Shown here piece after piece: positions 55,346-63,599 of a DNA stretch of 64,000 nt. Every line of letters begins with the position of its first letter. Position 1 is the stretch's first letter. Made by a program: the position numbers and the translations under genes. Under the pieces are notes generated by a model. That model was not told where the DNA came from, searched no databases, and was given only the letters and a program-made list of their open reading frames with translations. This DNA is from Rhizobium sp. BK313 (GTDB lineage Bacteria > Pseudomonadota > Alphaproteobacteria > Rhizobiales > Rhizobiaceae): positions 62,001 to 126,000 of the forward strand of contig NZ_JACHZQ010000005.1 in assembly GCF_014193655.1 (NCBI RefSeq), read 5' to 3'.

Positions 55346-55821
55346 CGGCGCGCCTCCATCACGAGCTCTTCGGCGGCCTCGTTGTCCAGACGGCCATGGA
55401 GCTCGCCGTCCAGCATCGCCGCTGGCGAGCAGGCGCAGAGGCCGAGGCAATAGACCGGCTCCAGCGTCACGCTGCCATCCGGTGTCGTCTGGTGGAAATC
55501 GATACCGAGCAGCTGCTTGATGCGATCCGCCAGCGCGTCGCCGCCCATCGACTGACAGGATTCGGCGCGACAGAGCTTCAGGACGTGGCGGCCGGCGGGA
55601 TGATCGCGATAATCATGGTAGAAGGTCATGACGCCGTGCACTTCGGCGCGCGACAGGTTCAAGGCTTTGGCGATCAGTGGCAGCGTATCCTGCGGCACGT
55701 ACCCGAATTCCTCCTGGATCCCATGCAGGATCGGCAGGAGCGGACCTTCCATGGACTTCATGCTGTCGATGATGACGCCGGCGCGGGCCGCGATCTCGCC
55801 CGAACCAAGATGCAAACTCAT
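55342..55821 (-). CDS. fdsG: NAD-dependent formate dehydrogenase gamma subunit (NuoE-like)
   Basis: A [2Fe-2S] thioredoxin-fold subunit. From the ATG at 55821 it is 159 residues; GGGAGG stands 7 bases upstream, which selects this start over 55872. The NuoE blocks are GPLLPILHGIQEEFGYVPQ, VHGVMTFYHDYRDHP and the four cluster cysteines in CRAESCQSMG and YCLGLCACSPAAM. First gene of the fdsGBA-fdhD-fdsD operon. Confidence 0.93.
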   Translation of the reverse strand: MSLHLGSGEIAARAGVIIDSMKSMEGPLLPILHGIQEEFGYVPQDTLPLIAKALNLSRAEVHGVMTFYHDYRDHPAGRHVLKLCRAESCQSMGGDALADRIKQLLGIDFHQTTPDGSVTLEPVYCLGLCACSPAAMLDGELHGRLDNEAAEELVMEARR

Positions 55822-55925
55822 AAGCAGCCTCCCAGGCTTCTCCTCCGCAAACACGCGTCGATGCATGCTCACAGAGGAAAAATCGCAGGGAAGAACCGGG
55901 GGATCAATAAGGCAGTCCCGTCGCC

Positions 55926-55944
55926 CGATAGAAAATTTCTATCG
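55926..55944. promoter_or_regulatory. Perfect palindrome, candidate LysR operator of the fds operon
   Basis: CGATAGAAA (55926-55934), A, TTTCTATCG (55936-55944): 9-base arms around one base. It contains ATAG-N7-CTAT at 55928-55942, the spacing used by OxyR-type LysR regulators. It covers the TAG stop of the upstream LysR gene and is about 105 bases before fdsG. Confidence 0.6.
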
Positions 55945-56835
55945 ACCCTTGCCGCCTTCCGCGAGCAATCGCGCTTCGTGCAACAAAGCCGATACAAGCG
56001 GCGTAAATGGTTCACGGTGCGTGGCCACCAGGCCGACGAGATGCTCGGCATCCGGCTCGGTGATCGGGATCTTGTGAATATCGGCGGGAAAGCCGAAGGA
56101 ATCGGCGACATTCTTCGGCATGATGCTCGCCCAGCGCCCGGTCAGGACATGAGAGAACAACACGATCATCGAATTGGATTCTAGCGTCGGCTCCACCGTG
56201 GCGCCGGCTTCGGCGAGATGCCGGTTGATGATCCGGCGATTCTGCATGTCGGCGGTCAATAGACAAAGCCGAAGATCGCCTACTTCCTTCCAAGTCACAC
56301 TAGTGCGTTCAGCCAGCGGACTGCCGGCCGCCGTGATCAGATGATAGCGCTCGGCATAAAGCGGTACGCTGGTGACACGGCCAAGCGGCTCGTTTTCCAG
56401 ATAGGTGATGCCGGCATCGATCTCGAGATTTTCAAGCAGGCTCAGCACCTGCAGCGAATTGCGCGAGGTGATGGAGAAGGTGACGTCAGGATGCCGCTCC
56501 TGAAACGGCGCGGTGATCTTCGGTATCATGGCAAGCGCCGTCGGGATGGCGGCGATCCGGATATGCCCGGCAAGCCCCTTGCGCGCCGCCCGCATTTCCT
56601 CGCGCATGGTCCTGGTATCGCCGACGATGCGCCGCGCCCATTCCAGCACGCGCTGACCCTCCGGCGTCAGCCCCTGAAAGCGCGAGCCGCGACTGACGAG
56701 AATGACGCCGAGCTGATCCTCCAATTGCCTTATCGCTGCCGACAATGTCGGCTGCGTCACCCCGCATTCTTCGGCAGCACGGCCGAAATGCTTCTGGTTG
56801 GCAAGCGCGATGAAGAATTCCAGCTTGTCGATCAT
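55939..56835 (-). CDS. LysR-family regulator, probable regulator of the fds operon
   Basis: The 298-residue protein has an N-terminal HTH (EFFIALANQKHFGRAAEECGVTQPTLSAAIRQLEDQLGVILVSRG in outline) and a type-2 periplasmic-binding effector domain of the OxyR/CynR kind (HIRIAAIPTALAMIPKITAPFQERHP). It is upstream of fdsG on the same strand, with 117 bases between, and its stop codon lies in the palindrome at 55926-55944. A role in formate-dependent control is inferred from position. Confidence 0.85.
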   Translation of the reverse strand: MIDKLEFFIALANQKHFGRAAEECGVTQPTLSAAIRQLEDQLGVILVSRGSRFQGLTPEGQRVLEWARRIVGDTRTMREEMRAARKGLAGHIRIAAIPTALAMIPKITAPFQERHPDVTFSITSRNSLQVLSLLENLEIDAGITYLENEPLGRVTSVPLYAERYHLITAAGSPLAERTSVTWKEVGDLRLCLLTADMQNRRIINRHLAEAGATVEPTLESNSMIVLFSHVLTGRWASIMPKNVADSFGFPADIHKIPITEPDAEHLVGLVATHREPFTPLVSALLHEARLLAEGGKGR

Positions 56836-56973
56836 TCAACTCTCCCAAATGAGACAGTTAAATGGGCCGGGGCATGAGCGCAACATTGGAAAAACAGCAC
56901 ACCCATCCAACATCGGATCGCGAGTATCGTCAACGCGATCCGATCCCGACCGCCTTTGTTTAATCTTGATGCG

Positions 56974-57417
56974 CTATTCGTTGATCTCCGGCTCGACAAG
57001 CCTTGCCAAGTTTCGCAGCGACTCCTGCCATCCGAGATAGCAAGCCTCGGGTGGAATGACGTCCGGCACACCTGACTGCGTTATATACAGCTCGGTCCCC
57101 ACGGAAACTTTCTTCAACGTCACAGTGACTTCCATTTCGCCAGGCAGGTTGGGGTCGTCGAACTTGTCCGTGTAACGTAGGCGTTCGCCTGGAACGAGTT
57201 CGACATATTCGCCACCAAAGGCGTGGCTTTTGCGCGTTGTAAAATTGCGGAAGGACATTCTGAACTTGCCGCCGACTGTCGCTTCCAAGTGATGCACTGT
57301 ACAGGCAAAGCCGTTGGGGGGAAGCCACTTGGCGAGCGCGTCCGCTTCGACGAACGCGCGATATACCTTCTCTGGGCTGGTTGCCAGAACGCGGTGCAAG
57401 CGTATGGTGTTCGGCAT
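56974..57417 (-). CDS. SRPBCC (AHSA1-like) protein
   Basis: A 147-residue START/AHSA1-type protein: LHRVLATSPEKVYRAFVEADALAKWLPPNGF, then MSFRNFTTRKSHAFGGEYVELVPGERLRYTDKFDDPNLPGEMEVTVTLK and GTELYITQSGVPDVIPPEACYLGWQESLRNLARLVE. Bacterial members bind hydrophobic ligands and are often paired with an ArsR regulator; none is adjacent here. Role unknown. Confidence 0.82.
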   Translation of the reverse strand: MPNTIRLHRVLATSPEKVYRAFVEADALAKWLPPNGFACTVHHLEATVGGKFRMSFRNFTTRKSHAFGGEYVELVPGERLRYTDKFDDPNLPGEMEVTVTLKKVSVGTELYITQSGVPDVIPPEACYLGWQESLRNLARLVEPEINE

Positions 57418-57686
57418 AGTCGTGATCCTTTTGAATTGGCGGAATAGACAACTCTAAGGACGAAAGAGGCTTTGCCAAGCCGACACCGGTTCGATTAAAA
57501 ATTTCCCGGACTTCCCGCCGCACGATTTTGACCGAGATCGAGCCTCGGCGGAAAATCATACTCATCCGCTCTGTGCCATACTCGGACGATATGGAAAGCG
57601 CCGTACCGCTCGATACGGCCAGCGTTCAGACAGCAGCGGATATCTTTTGGGAATCGCACGGGGTTTCCACCGTATAAGTGGTCGGT

Positions 57687-58580
57687 CTATGACTTGAATG
57701 CATCGAAGATCAATGCCCGCAGCCATCGATGCGCAGGGTCTGCGTCCATACGAGGATGCCACGTTTGCGCGATAACGAAGACAGGGGTGGCCACGGGCAG
57801 TTCAAACATTTCGATCTGCCGCACAGCACCCGCCTGGCAATACGAACGCGGTACCAAGCCAACAAGATCGGTTGCGGCCGCGACGGCCATAACTGCCGGA
57901 TAGCTCGCCACCACGAGGTTGACTCTCCGCGAAAGACCAAGTTCGGCAAGAGCTTCATCGACGGGGCCCTTGAAATGTCCTCGCCTGGAGGAGATGACAT
58001 GTCCGCACTCCGCGTATCGCTCGGGGGTTATATGCTCCGCCTTCAAAAGAGGATGCCCAGCCCGCGCCACGCCGACAAAGGAGTCTTCGAACAGTGTTTG
58101 GCCACGCAGCTCCGCGCCATCGCCGGAAATGACCCCAATGTCTAGGTCAATCGTCGCATCTCTCAGCGGCTGAATTTCCTTGTTTGGCTTGGGCGCGAAA
58201 CGCAGCCGCACACCAGGCGCAGCGTTCGCGACGGCGACGCTTAGACGCGCAGCATGCAAAAGCACGAATGCTTCGTTGGCACGGATCGTGAAATCGCGCT
58301 GCAACTCGCGAATTTCCACCACTGCCGGTGGGCCTAGCACGGTCTGGACAGCCGCGGTCAGCAAACGCACTTGATCCCCTATCGCTTCCGCATGCGGTGT
58401 CGCAACCATCGCACGGCCGGCCGGAACCAGAATGGGATCGCTTAACGCAGTCCGTAGCCTCGACAGCGTCCGGCTCATGGCGGACGTACTTAGTCCGAGC
58501 TTTCGCGCAGCAGCCGATACGCTTTGCTCACGAAGCAAAGCGTCCAAGGCTACCAGCAGGTTCAAGTCTATATCGGGCAT
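57687..58580 (-). CDS. LysR-family regulator divergent from the DHA2 exporter
   Basis: The 297-residue protein opens with the NodD/LeuO-type HTH (LNLLVALDALLREQSVSAAARKLGLSTSAMSRTLSRLR) and a substrate-binding domain with ELQRDFTIRANEAFVLLHAARL. It is divergent from the MFS gene, with 118 bases between the starts, so it probably controls that exporter in response to the exported compound. The gap holds a T-N11-A dyad at 58632-58646. Confidence 0.85.
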   Translation of the reverse strand: MPDIDLNLLVALDALLREQSVSAAARKLGLSTSAMSRTLSRLRTALSDPILVPAGRAMVATPHAEAIGDQVRLLTAAVQTVLGPPAVVEIRELQRDFTIRANEAFVLLHAARLSVAVANAAPGVRLRFAPKPNKEIQPLRDATIDLDIGVISGDGAELRGQTLFEDSFVGVARAGHPLLKAEHITPERYAECGHVISSRRGHFKGPVDEALAELGLSRRVNLVVASYPAVMAVAAATDLVGLVPRSYCQAGAVRQIEMFELPVATPVFVIAQTWHPRMDADPAHRWLRALIFDAFKS

Positions 58581-58631
58581 AGGTAGGGTTTAACGAAGCG
58601 AGGCGTTTAACGCAACGGTCAGTTTCCCATG

Positions 58632-58646
58632 TTGCGTCTGGTGCAA
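58632..58646. promoter_or_regulatory. Candidate LysR box (T-N11-A) before the MFS gene
   Basis: TTGC (58632-58635) and GCAA (58643-58646) are inverted arms 7 bases apart and contain T-N11-A at 58633-58645, the common LysR recognition form. The same gap has a direct repeat GTTTAACG at 58588-58595 and 58605-58612. Confidence 0.45.
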
Positions 58647-58698
58647 ATCTTGGGTCCGAGATATCCATGGCGCAAACGAACGACCAAGGTGAGCCCCA

Positions 58699-60072
58699 AT
58701 GTCCGTAACATCCCTCGCAGTCCCTGCCTCCGACGGCCTCCCCTATCCGCGACGATACCTGGCAGTCGGCGTGCTTCTTGTGACGCTCGTTCTTGTCGTG
58801 TTGGACGGCGCCATTGCCAATGTCGCGCTGCCATCGATCGCGGCCTCGCTTGGTGCCGACGCCAGCGACACTGTCTGGGTCGTATCCAGTTACCAGCTTG
58901 CTGTGCTTGTCGCTCTCCTGCCCTGCGGTGCGCTGGGTGAAATTCACGGGCCTCGACGTGTCTTCCTGATGGGCGTCGCTCTCTTCACGGCGGCTTCTGC
59001 CGCGTGTGCCTTCGCTGAAAATCTTCCCGTCCTGGTCGCGGCGCGATTTGCGCAGGGATTGGGCGCCGGCGCGATCATGGCACTGGGAATAATGAACCTG
59101 CGCTTTGCAGTGCCGCAGCGGCTGTTGGGGACCATCATCGGCATCAACGCAATGGTCATTGCGATTTCTTCGGCCGCAGGGCCAGGTGTTGCCGGGGCAA
59201 TCCTCTCCGTCGCCAGTTGGCCTTGGTTGTTTGCCGTCAACATACCGCTTGGCGCAATCGTGCTGTTGTGTGGCGGTCTTCTCGGCCACTTGCAAGGTGT
59301 CAAGCGGCAACTGAACGCAGCGGCACTGCTGGCCAACACGCTGATGTTCATTTTGTTCTTCTCTGGCGCAGACCGGATAGCCAGTGCGCCGATCAGCGGC
59401 TCCGTTCTGATTGGCGCTTCTATTCTGTCCCTCCTCGCGCTGCTGCGGCTTGAACGCAAGAACACTGCGCCCATCGTCCCAACGGACCTTTTGGCCGATC
59501 CTGCCTTTCGGGTTGCCGTCATCGCGTCCATCGCGTGCTTTACGGGCCAGATGCTGGGCTATGTCGCGCTGCCGTTCTACCTTCAGCATACCCTGCACAT
59601 GACCCCGGCTTTGGCGGGGCTTTACATGATGCCTTGGCCCGCCGCGGTGATTGTCGTGGCCCCGATTTCAGGACGGTTGGCCGGTCGCGTCAAGACGGCG
59701 TGGCTCTGCGCCTCCGGAGGCGCGCTGCTGGCCACAGGTCTCCTCATAGCGGGCCTATGCCCGTCCGATTCAAGAGGAATTGCATTTCTGGTCGGTACGG
59801 TTATCGCCGGTGTCGGGTTCGGTCTCTTCCAGACCCCTAATAACCGCGTTCTCCTTCTCACCGCACCGAAGGCGCGCAGCGGCGCAGCGGGAGCTATGCA
59901 AGGCACGGCACGCCTTCTTGGACAAACCTTTGGTGCCATTTCCATGTCGATCATTTTCGAAACCATGCCGGAGACAAGCGCGCCTAGCTTCGCGCTTGTT
60001 TTGGCCGGCATCTGCGCGGCGGTCTCTAGCTGCGTCAGCTTCAGCCGCGCGCGCTATGAGACGGTCGGATAA
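58699..60072 (+). CDS. MFS exporter, DHA2 (EmrB/QacA) family
   Basis: A 457-residue transporter with about 14 hydrophobic segments. The motif A-like and motif C-like signatures of drug/H+ antiporters can be seen: VVLDGAIANVALPSIAASLGAD near the N-terminus, RFAQGLGAGAIMALG and AAGPGVAGAILSVASWPWLF. It probably exports a toxic organic compound; the nearest comparisons are SmvA-type proteins. AAGGTGA precedes the ATG. Divergent LysR regulator at 57687. Confidence 0.86.
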   Translation: MSVTSLAVPASDGLPYPRRYLAVGVLLVTLVLVVLDGAIANVALPSIAASLGADASDTVWVVSSYQLAVLVALLPCGALGEIHGPRRVFLMGVALFTAASAACAFAENLPVLVAARFAQGLGAGAIMALGIMNLRFAVPQRLLGTIIGINAMVIAISSAAGPGVAGAILSVASWPWLFAVNIPLGAIVLLCGGLLGHLQGVKRQLNAAALLANTLMFILFFSGADRIASAPISGSVLIGASILSLLALLRLERKNTAPIVPTDLLADPAFRVAVIASIACFTGQMLGYVALPFYLQHTLHMTPALAGLYMMPWPAAVIVVAPISGRLAGRVKTAWLCASGGALLATGLLIAGLCPSDSRGIAFLVGTVIAGVGFGLFQTPNNRVLLLTAPKARSGAAGAMQGTARLLGQTFGAISMSIIFETMPETSAPSFALVLAGICAAVSSCVSFSRARYETVG

Positions 60073-60151
60073 AGATCGTTGTATTCGTAGGTTCACGATC
60101 CAAGGACTGCTTCGGACCAAAAACCGGCGGCTGCGCCTCTCCGGAAACTCT

Positions 60152-60367
60152 TTAGAGACCCGCCTCGCTACCCGCAGATGGACGTTCAATGAGAACGCGA
60201 GGCATGAGCGCTATTGCACCCTCTTCGGCAGAGGCTGCATTTCTTGCGCGGGCCGTTTTTTCGAGAAGCTTGGCAAATTCGCTCAACGACACGCGGTCGG
60301 CACGGAGCATCTGCCGGATCATCGGATCTCGCAGAACTTCCGAAATCGTCATTTCACTATCCTGCAC
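60152..60367 (-). CDS. Conserved-looking small cytoplasmic protein (71 residues)
   Basis: GTG start at 60367, decided by AAAAGGAGG 7 bases upstream, a strong ribosome-binding site. The peptide is helical and charged: MTISEVLRDPMIRQMLRADRVSLSEFAKLLEKTARARN (seen in order), then an Ala-rich tail. There is no membrane segment or recognised domain. The layout of the first 40 residues resembles small rhizobial proteins of unknown role. It is convergent with the MFS gene. No function can be assigned. Confidence 0.6.
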   Translation of the reverse strand: MQDSEMTISEVLRDPMIRQMLRADRVSLSEFAKLLEKTARARNAASAEEGAIALMPRVLIERPSAGSEAGL

Positions 60368-60532
60368 GGCCTATCCTCCTTTTATCTTATAAAGGAGTAT
60401 TAGCGTACCTGCATAACACTGTCGTGTCGGGGAGTTGACGATACGATGATGAATTGAAGGCTAAAACGAGGCGTCGGAATATTCGGGTCTTATCTAGGCC
60501 GTGAACCCAGATAGACCGAGATTGGGTGGATC

Positions 60533-60572
60533 GCGGCCTGTCGGCTTCTTGCGATCGGAAGAGACAGGCCGC
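60533..60572 (-). terminator. Hairpin after the AraC-type gene
   Basis: GCGGCCTGTC (60533-60542) pairs with GACAGGCCGC (60563-60572), a perfect 10-bp stem, 13 bases beyond the stop of the minus-strand AraC gene. There is no clear T run, so a role as terminator is uncertain. Confidence 0.4.
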
Positions 60573-60584
60573 CGTCAGAGGGCG

Positions 60585-61469
60585 CTATTTCAGCGGCAAA
60601 AACAGTTCCACGACGACATCATGAACCGGCACGTTCGGGAAGAACGAAAAATGTCGCTGGCAATAGATCGGGAAGTCACGCGCTTCCTCGCCGCTGGCCG
60701 GAAGCCAATCCCGATAAAGGTAGAGTGCAGCGGGCTCCAGATTGTGGGTATCGTGAACGACGCGCAGAACCGCGCAGCGTCCGCCGGGGATCACCCCAGC
60801 CTTCATCACCTCGTCATCGACGTCGATCGGCCGGTCGGTTCCCACGCACAGGTCCATGCTGTAATCGGCCGGGACCGCGGGTGTCCTCTCCGAACGGAAG
60901 ATGTTGAAGGTCGCACTCGTCTCGGGCGATAGGCCGGCGGCCTTGCGCCAGGCGATGAACCGCTCGATGGTGGCGCCGAGCGTCGCCCGGTCGCCCCGAT
61001 GTTCCAGGATCGCCACCGGCGTCGGCGGCACATCGCGGATCGTCACGTCATCGCTTGCATAGGTAATCTGCATGAGTTTGCTCCTGGCGTTGTTGAGAGG
61101 CCCGAAGGCCGCAAGCCACGGCGCCCAGTCGGGCGACTTCCGGAACGACGAAGGTGATTGCCCGAACCGTTGCCGAAAGGCGCGGGCGAAAGCATCCGGT
61201 GCGTCGTAACCGGCATCCATCGCTATATCCGTGACGCTTTGGGCATCCCTGTCGGCCAGCCTGTATGAAGCGCGCTTCATGCGGGCGAGTTGGATATAGC
61301 GATGCACGGACAGACCGAAGGTCGCCGTGAACTGCCGGTGGAAATGATATTTCGAGTAGGCTGCGACGCTGCTCAGCGCATCCAGGTCCAGATCGTCATC
61401 CAGATGCCGGTCTATGTGATCCAGCACCCGCTGCATCCGGGCATGGTAGTTTTGAAGCGCCGCCTTCAT
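60585..61469 (-). CDS. AraC-family regulator with GyrI-like effector domain
   Basis: The product is 294 residues from the ATG at 61469, where GGAGG lies 8 bases upstream. The N-terminal AraC HTH is at residues 10-105: LDLDALSSVAAYSKYHFHRQFTATFGLSVHRYIQLARMKRASYRL and ALDIAMDAGYDAPDAFARAFRQRFGQSPSSFRK in outline. The C-terminal half is a GyrI-like small-molecule-binding domain (MQITYASDDVTIRDVPPTPVAILEHRGDRATLGATIERF; VVELFLPLK at the end). Rob/SoxS-like stress regulators have this plan. Target unknown. Confidence 0.85.
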   Translation of the reverse strand: MKAALQNYHARMQRVLDHIDRHLDDDLDLDALSSVAAYSKYHFHRQFTATFGLSVHRYIQLARMKRASYRLADRDAQSVTDIAMDAGYDAPDAFARAFRQRFGQSPSSFRKSPDWAPWLAAFGPLNNARSKLMQITYASDDVTIRDVPPTPVAILEHRGDRATLGATIERFIAWRKAAGLSPETSATFNIFRSERTPAVPADYSMDLCVGTDRPIDVDDEVMKAGVIPGGRCAVLRVVHDTHNLEPAALYLYRDWLPASGEEARDFPIYCQRHFSFFPNVPVHDVVVELFLPLK

Positions 61470-61621
61470 CGTTCTGTCCTCCGTGGCCGCACCAGCTAAG
61501 CGCATGCAGACATGACGCGCTCGACCGATCTTGCGGTTTTCTCACGGGTCACAGAATGTCGCCAACGACACCTTTCGGCTCGAGACGGACATCGCCGCGG
61601 CATGCTTCGTCGTCACAAAAC

Positions 61622-62083
61622 TCATGAACCGGGTAACGAAGACTCTGCACTCGCAATTTGATCCAGATTTTCGATCAGTCGCATAAGAAAATGGACAAGT
61701 TGTGCCGCTTCCGCATCCGTGAACCCGATCAATGCCTCCCTATTCCCTTGGAACAAGGTCTCAATTGCCTCAGGCATGCGTTCCTGTGCAGCCTTCGTAA
61801 GCACGATGCGGCTGCTTCGACCGTCAGCCGGGTCGCGTGTCCGCTGTATCGAGCCGTCCCTCTCCATGCGAGCGAGCATTTGCGCCATCGGCGGTTGCTC
61901 TACCCTGGCAAAGCGGGCGAGATCACGCTGCGTGCTTGCATTACCATTTTGCAGCGCGACCAGTACAGGCAAGTGGCCAACACCGAAGCCCAGCGGTTTA
62001 AGGCGTGACTCGCTAAGGCGGGCGAACCCCCGCGCCGCAAGACTGATGAGATGGCCCGGTGTAGAAAGCACGTCTTCGTCCAT
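61622..62083 (-). CDS. MarR-family regulator
   Basis: From the ATG at 62083 it is 153 residues, with AAGGGG 8 bases upstream. The winged helix is LKPLGFGVGHLPVLVALQNGNASTQRDLARFARVEQPPMAQMLARMERDGSIQRTRDPADGRSSRIVLTKAAQERM in outline. The open frame extends to 62158, but that part covers the inverted repeat at 62115-62138 and is more probably operator than code. It is divergent from the SnoaL-like gene, which it probably represses along with itself. Confidence 0.85.
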   Translation of the reverse strand: MDEDVLSTPGHLISLAARGFARLSESRLKPLGFGVGHLPVLVALQNGNASTQRDLARFARVEQPPMAQMLARMERDGSIQRTRDPADGRSSRIVLTKAAQERMPEAIETLFQGNREALIGFTDAEAAQLVHFLMRLIENLDQIASAESSLPGS

Positions 62084-62114
62084 TCCGCTTACCCCTTGCC
62101 TGCGCTCGATTACA

Positions 62115-62138
62115 AGATATATATGCACGTATATATCT
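62115..62138. promoter_or_regulatory. Perfect inverted repeat, candidate MarR operator
   Basis: AGATATATA (62115-62123) and TATATATCT (62130-62138) are perfect 9-base arms separated by TGCACG, between the divergent MarR gene (32 bases away) and the SnoaL-like gene (73 bases away). Confidence 0.6.
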
Positions 62139-62210
62139 AGATGCATGGCATTAGACAATGTCGCTTCGATGCCGCCCAGCTAATCTTTCAGTCTATGTTG
62201 AGGAAACGAT

Positions 62211-62588
62211 ATGTCGGAAACTGACGTCGAAATGATCAAGCGCATCTATCACAGCTTCAACGCAAGAGACATCGACGATGTACTCGCCGTGCTTTCCGAT
62301 GATGTTGCTTGGGCCAACGGTATGGAAGGTGGCCACGTTCATGGTCGTGAGGCTGTGCGAGACTATTGGACACGCCAGTGGGCTGTCGTTAGTCCACACG
62401 TTGAACCGGTGACATTTGAAAAAACGGAAGATGGTGCCGTAGCTGTCGAGGTGATCCAGTCAGTATTTGACCTCAATGGTCGGCCTCTAGACGGGCAAAC
62501 CCATGGCCTGAAGGACAAGACCGTGACGCATATCTTCCGCATGGAAGGCGATAAGATTGTTCGCTTCGATATCCAGGATGCCCTGTAA
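62211..62588 (+). CDS. NTF2/SnoaL-like protein
   Basis: A 125-residue single-domain protein: IKRIYHSFNARDIDDVLAVLSDDVAWANGMEGGHVHGREAVRDYWTRQW, then VEPVTFEKTEDGAVAVEVIQSVFDLNGRPL and THIFRMEGDKIVRFDIQDAL, the NTF2-like/SnoaL-like cone fold. Such proteins bind or convert small hydrophobic molecules. GAGGAAAC precedes the ATG. Probably controlled by the divergent MarR protein through the 62115-62138 repeat. Enzyme or binding role is not known. Confidence 0.8.
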   Translation: MSETDVEMIKRIYHSFNARDIDDVLAVLSDDVAWANGMEGGHVHGREAVRDYWTRQWAVVSPHVEPVTFEKTEDGAVAVEVIQSVFDLNGRPLDGQTHGLKDKTVTHIFRMEGDKIVRFDIQDAL

Positions 62589-62952
62589 GCATTGTCCTGA
62601 ACTATGCCTGGATGGCCGCTCCTGGTGCAAAGTTACCGGCAGAAAATGTGGCGCAGACCAAACGATTGTCGCAAACGACACATCATCGTACAGCATCGCA
62701 CGATTTGGCTGAGATCCGTCCGTCAAATCGGAAAAGGCCCGGATGAGGACACCGAGCCTTTCACGCGATCCAAATGTCGGATCTCTTCAGACGACAGGGA
62801 ACATCTAGTCCCGTGCATTCTGCCGGCACACGCGGCGACTTCGAAAGCGAGAACGACAGGAACATTTACTCGTGCCGTGACAGGGCAAATGATCCGCCGA
62901 TATCGTGTCGCTCGGGAAGTCCACTCAAGAACGTGTGCTTCGGCCAGTCACC
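62589..62952. other. 364-base gap, no gene recognised
   Basis: Between the SnoaL-like gene and the small secreted protein. A 7-bp inverted repeat CGATTTG (62701-62707) / CAAATCG (62724-62730) may end the upstream transcript, but no T run follows. Open frames in this stretch have no recognisable domain or ribosome-binding site, and composition is looser than in genes. It may be decayed sequence. Confidence 0.4.
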
Positions 62953-63270
62953 TCAGTGGTGATTTTTATTCGGTCCTTTTCCAGTGACGGGGGTGCAGGT
63001 CCTGACCTTGCAGTTCGGATCGTCGCTGGTTGGAACGGTGGCACTTGCCATCGCCCCTTGCCCAGCGCATGTCATCGAATTCGAGACATACCGATTGTAC
63101 ATCATCAAATTTGGATAGAGGTGCGACGGATATTGCAGCACCACTGAGCCATGTTGGGCCATCTTGTCATGAACGGATGAACAGGTAAGCGATTGGGAGT
63201 CGTACCTGGGCATTGCCACCGCGTTTGTGGAAAACAGTCCAATTGCCGCGAGTAAAATGATCTTCTTCAT
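62953..63270 (-). CDS. Small secreted four-cysteine protein of unknown function
   Basis: A 105-residue precursor with a clear signal peptide (MKKIILLAAIGLFSTNAVA, cleavage near residue 19). The mature part of about 86 residues has cysteines at 30, 68, 87 and 92 that could make two disulfides, and an Asn/His-rich end (GKGPNKNHH). AAAGGAAACCCC precedes the ATG. I recognise no named family; small exported proteins of this style are frequent in rhizobia. No adjacent secretion or stress genes give a clue. Confidence 0.6.
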   Translation of the reverse strand: MKKIILLAAIGLFSTNAVAMPRYDSQSLTCSSVHDKMAQHGSVVLQYPSHLYPNLMMYNRYVSNSMTCAGQGAMASATVPTSDDPNCKVRTCTPVTGKGPNKNHH

Positions 63271-63599
63271 GGGGTTTCCTTTATTCAGCCCTCCGACATC
63301 GCTGTCGAAGACACCCCACCATTAAGGCCTCCGTGACATTGCCTTTGTGACAGTAAGGCTTACTTACTATCTGTCCTCGTGAAATGACTGTTCGAATTTC
63401 AGAATAAACGCAAAGGGCAGTCGACGGCGGCATAATTGATGCAGCAAGTCGGCAGATGACGGCCCCGCCAGCCCGGTATGAGCTCGTGCCGTGATCCATA
63501 AAGTCGACAGGATATCCCTGACTGGCAAAGTCCCGGGCGAAACTGAGGTCCCGTTTGTAAAAGGATGTCAGCTACTGGCCAACACGCCGGCAAAGACGA
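63271..63599 (-). other. 329-base gap with a possible rhodanese relic
   Basis: Read on the minus strand from about 63540 to 63460, one frame gives FARDFASQGYPVDF then MDHGTSSYRAGGAV, which resembles the end of a rhodanese domain, but the frame is closed by a stop just upstream and no active-site Cys is present. The segment just after the ArsR stop also reads like a hydrophobic peptide (LLIVFAGVLASS) before a stop. This looks like decayed gene sequence, seen only by eye. Confidence 0.3.

Noticed and set aside
57592..57678. 28-codon frame between the AHSA1-type gene and LysR
   Set aside because: No ribosome-binding site, no resemblance to a family, and too short to separate from chance.
62604..62987. 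127-codon plus-strand frame downstream of the SnoaL-like gene
   Set aside because: Arg-rich, no domain, overlaps the opposite-strand secreted-protein gene at its end.
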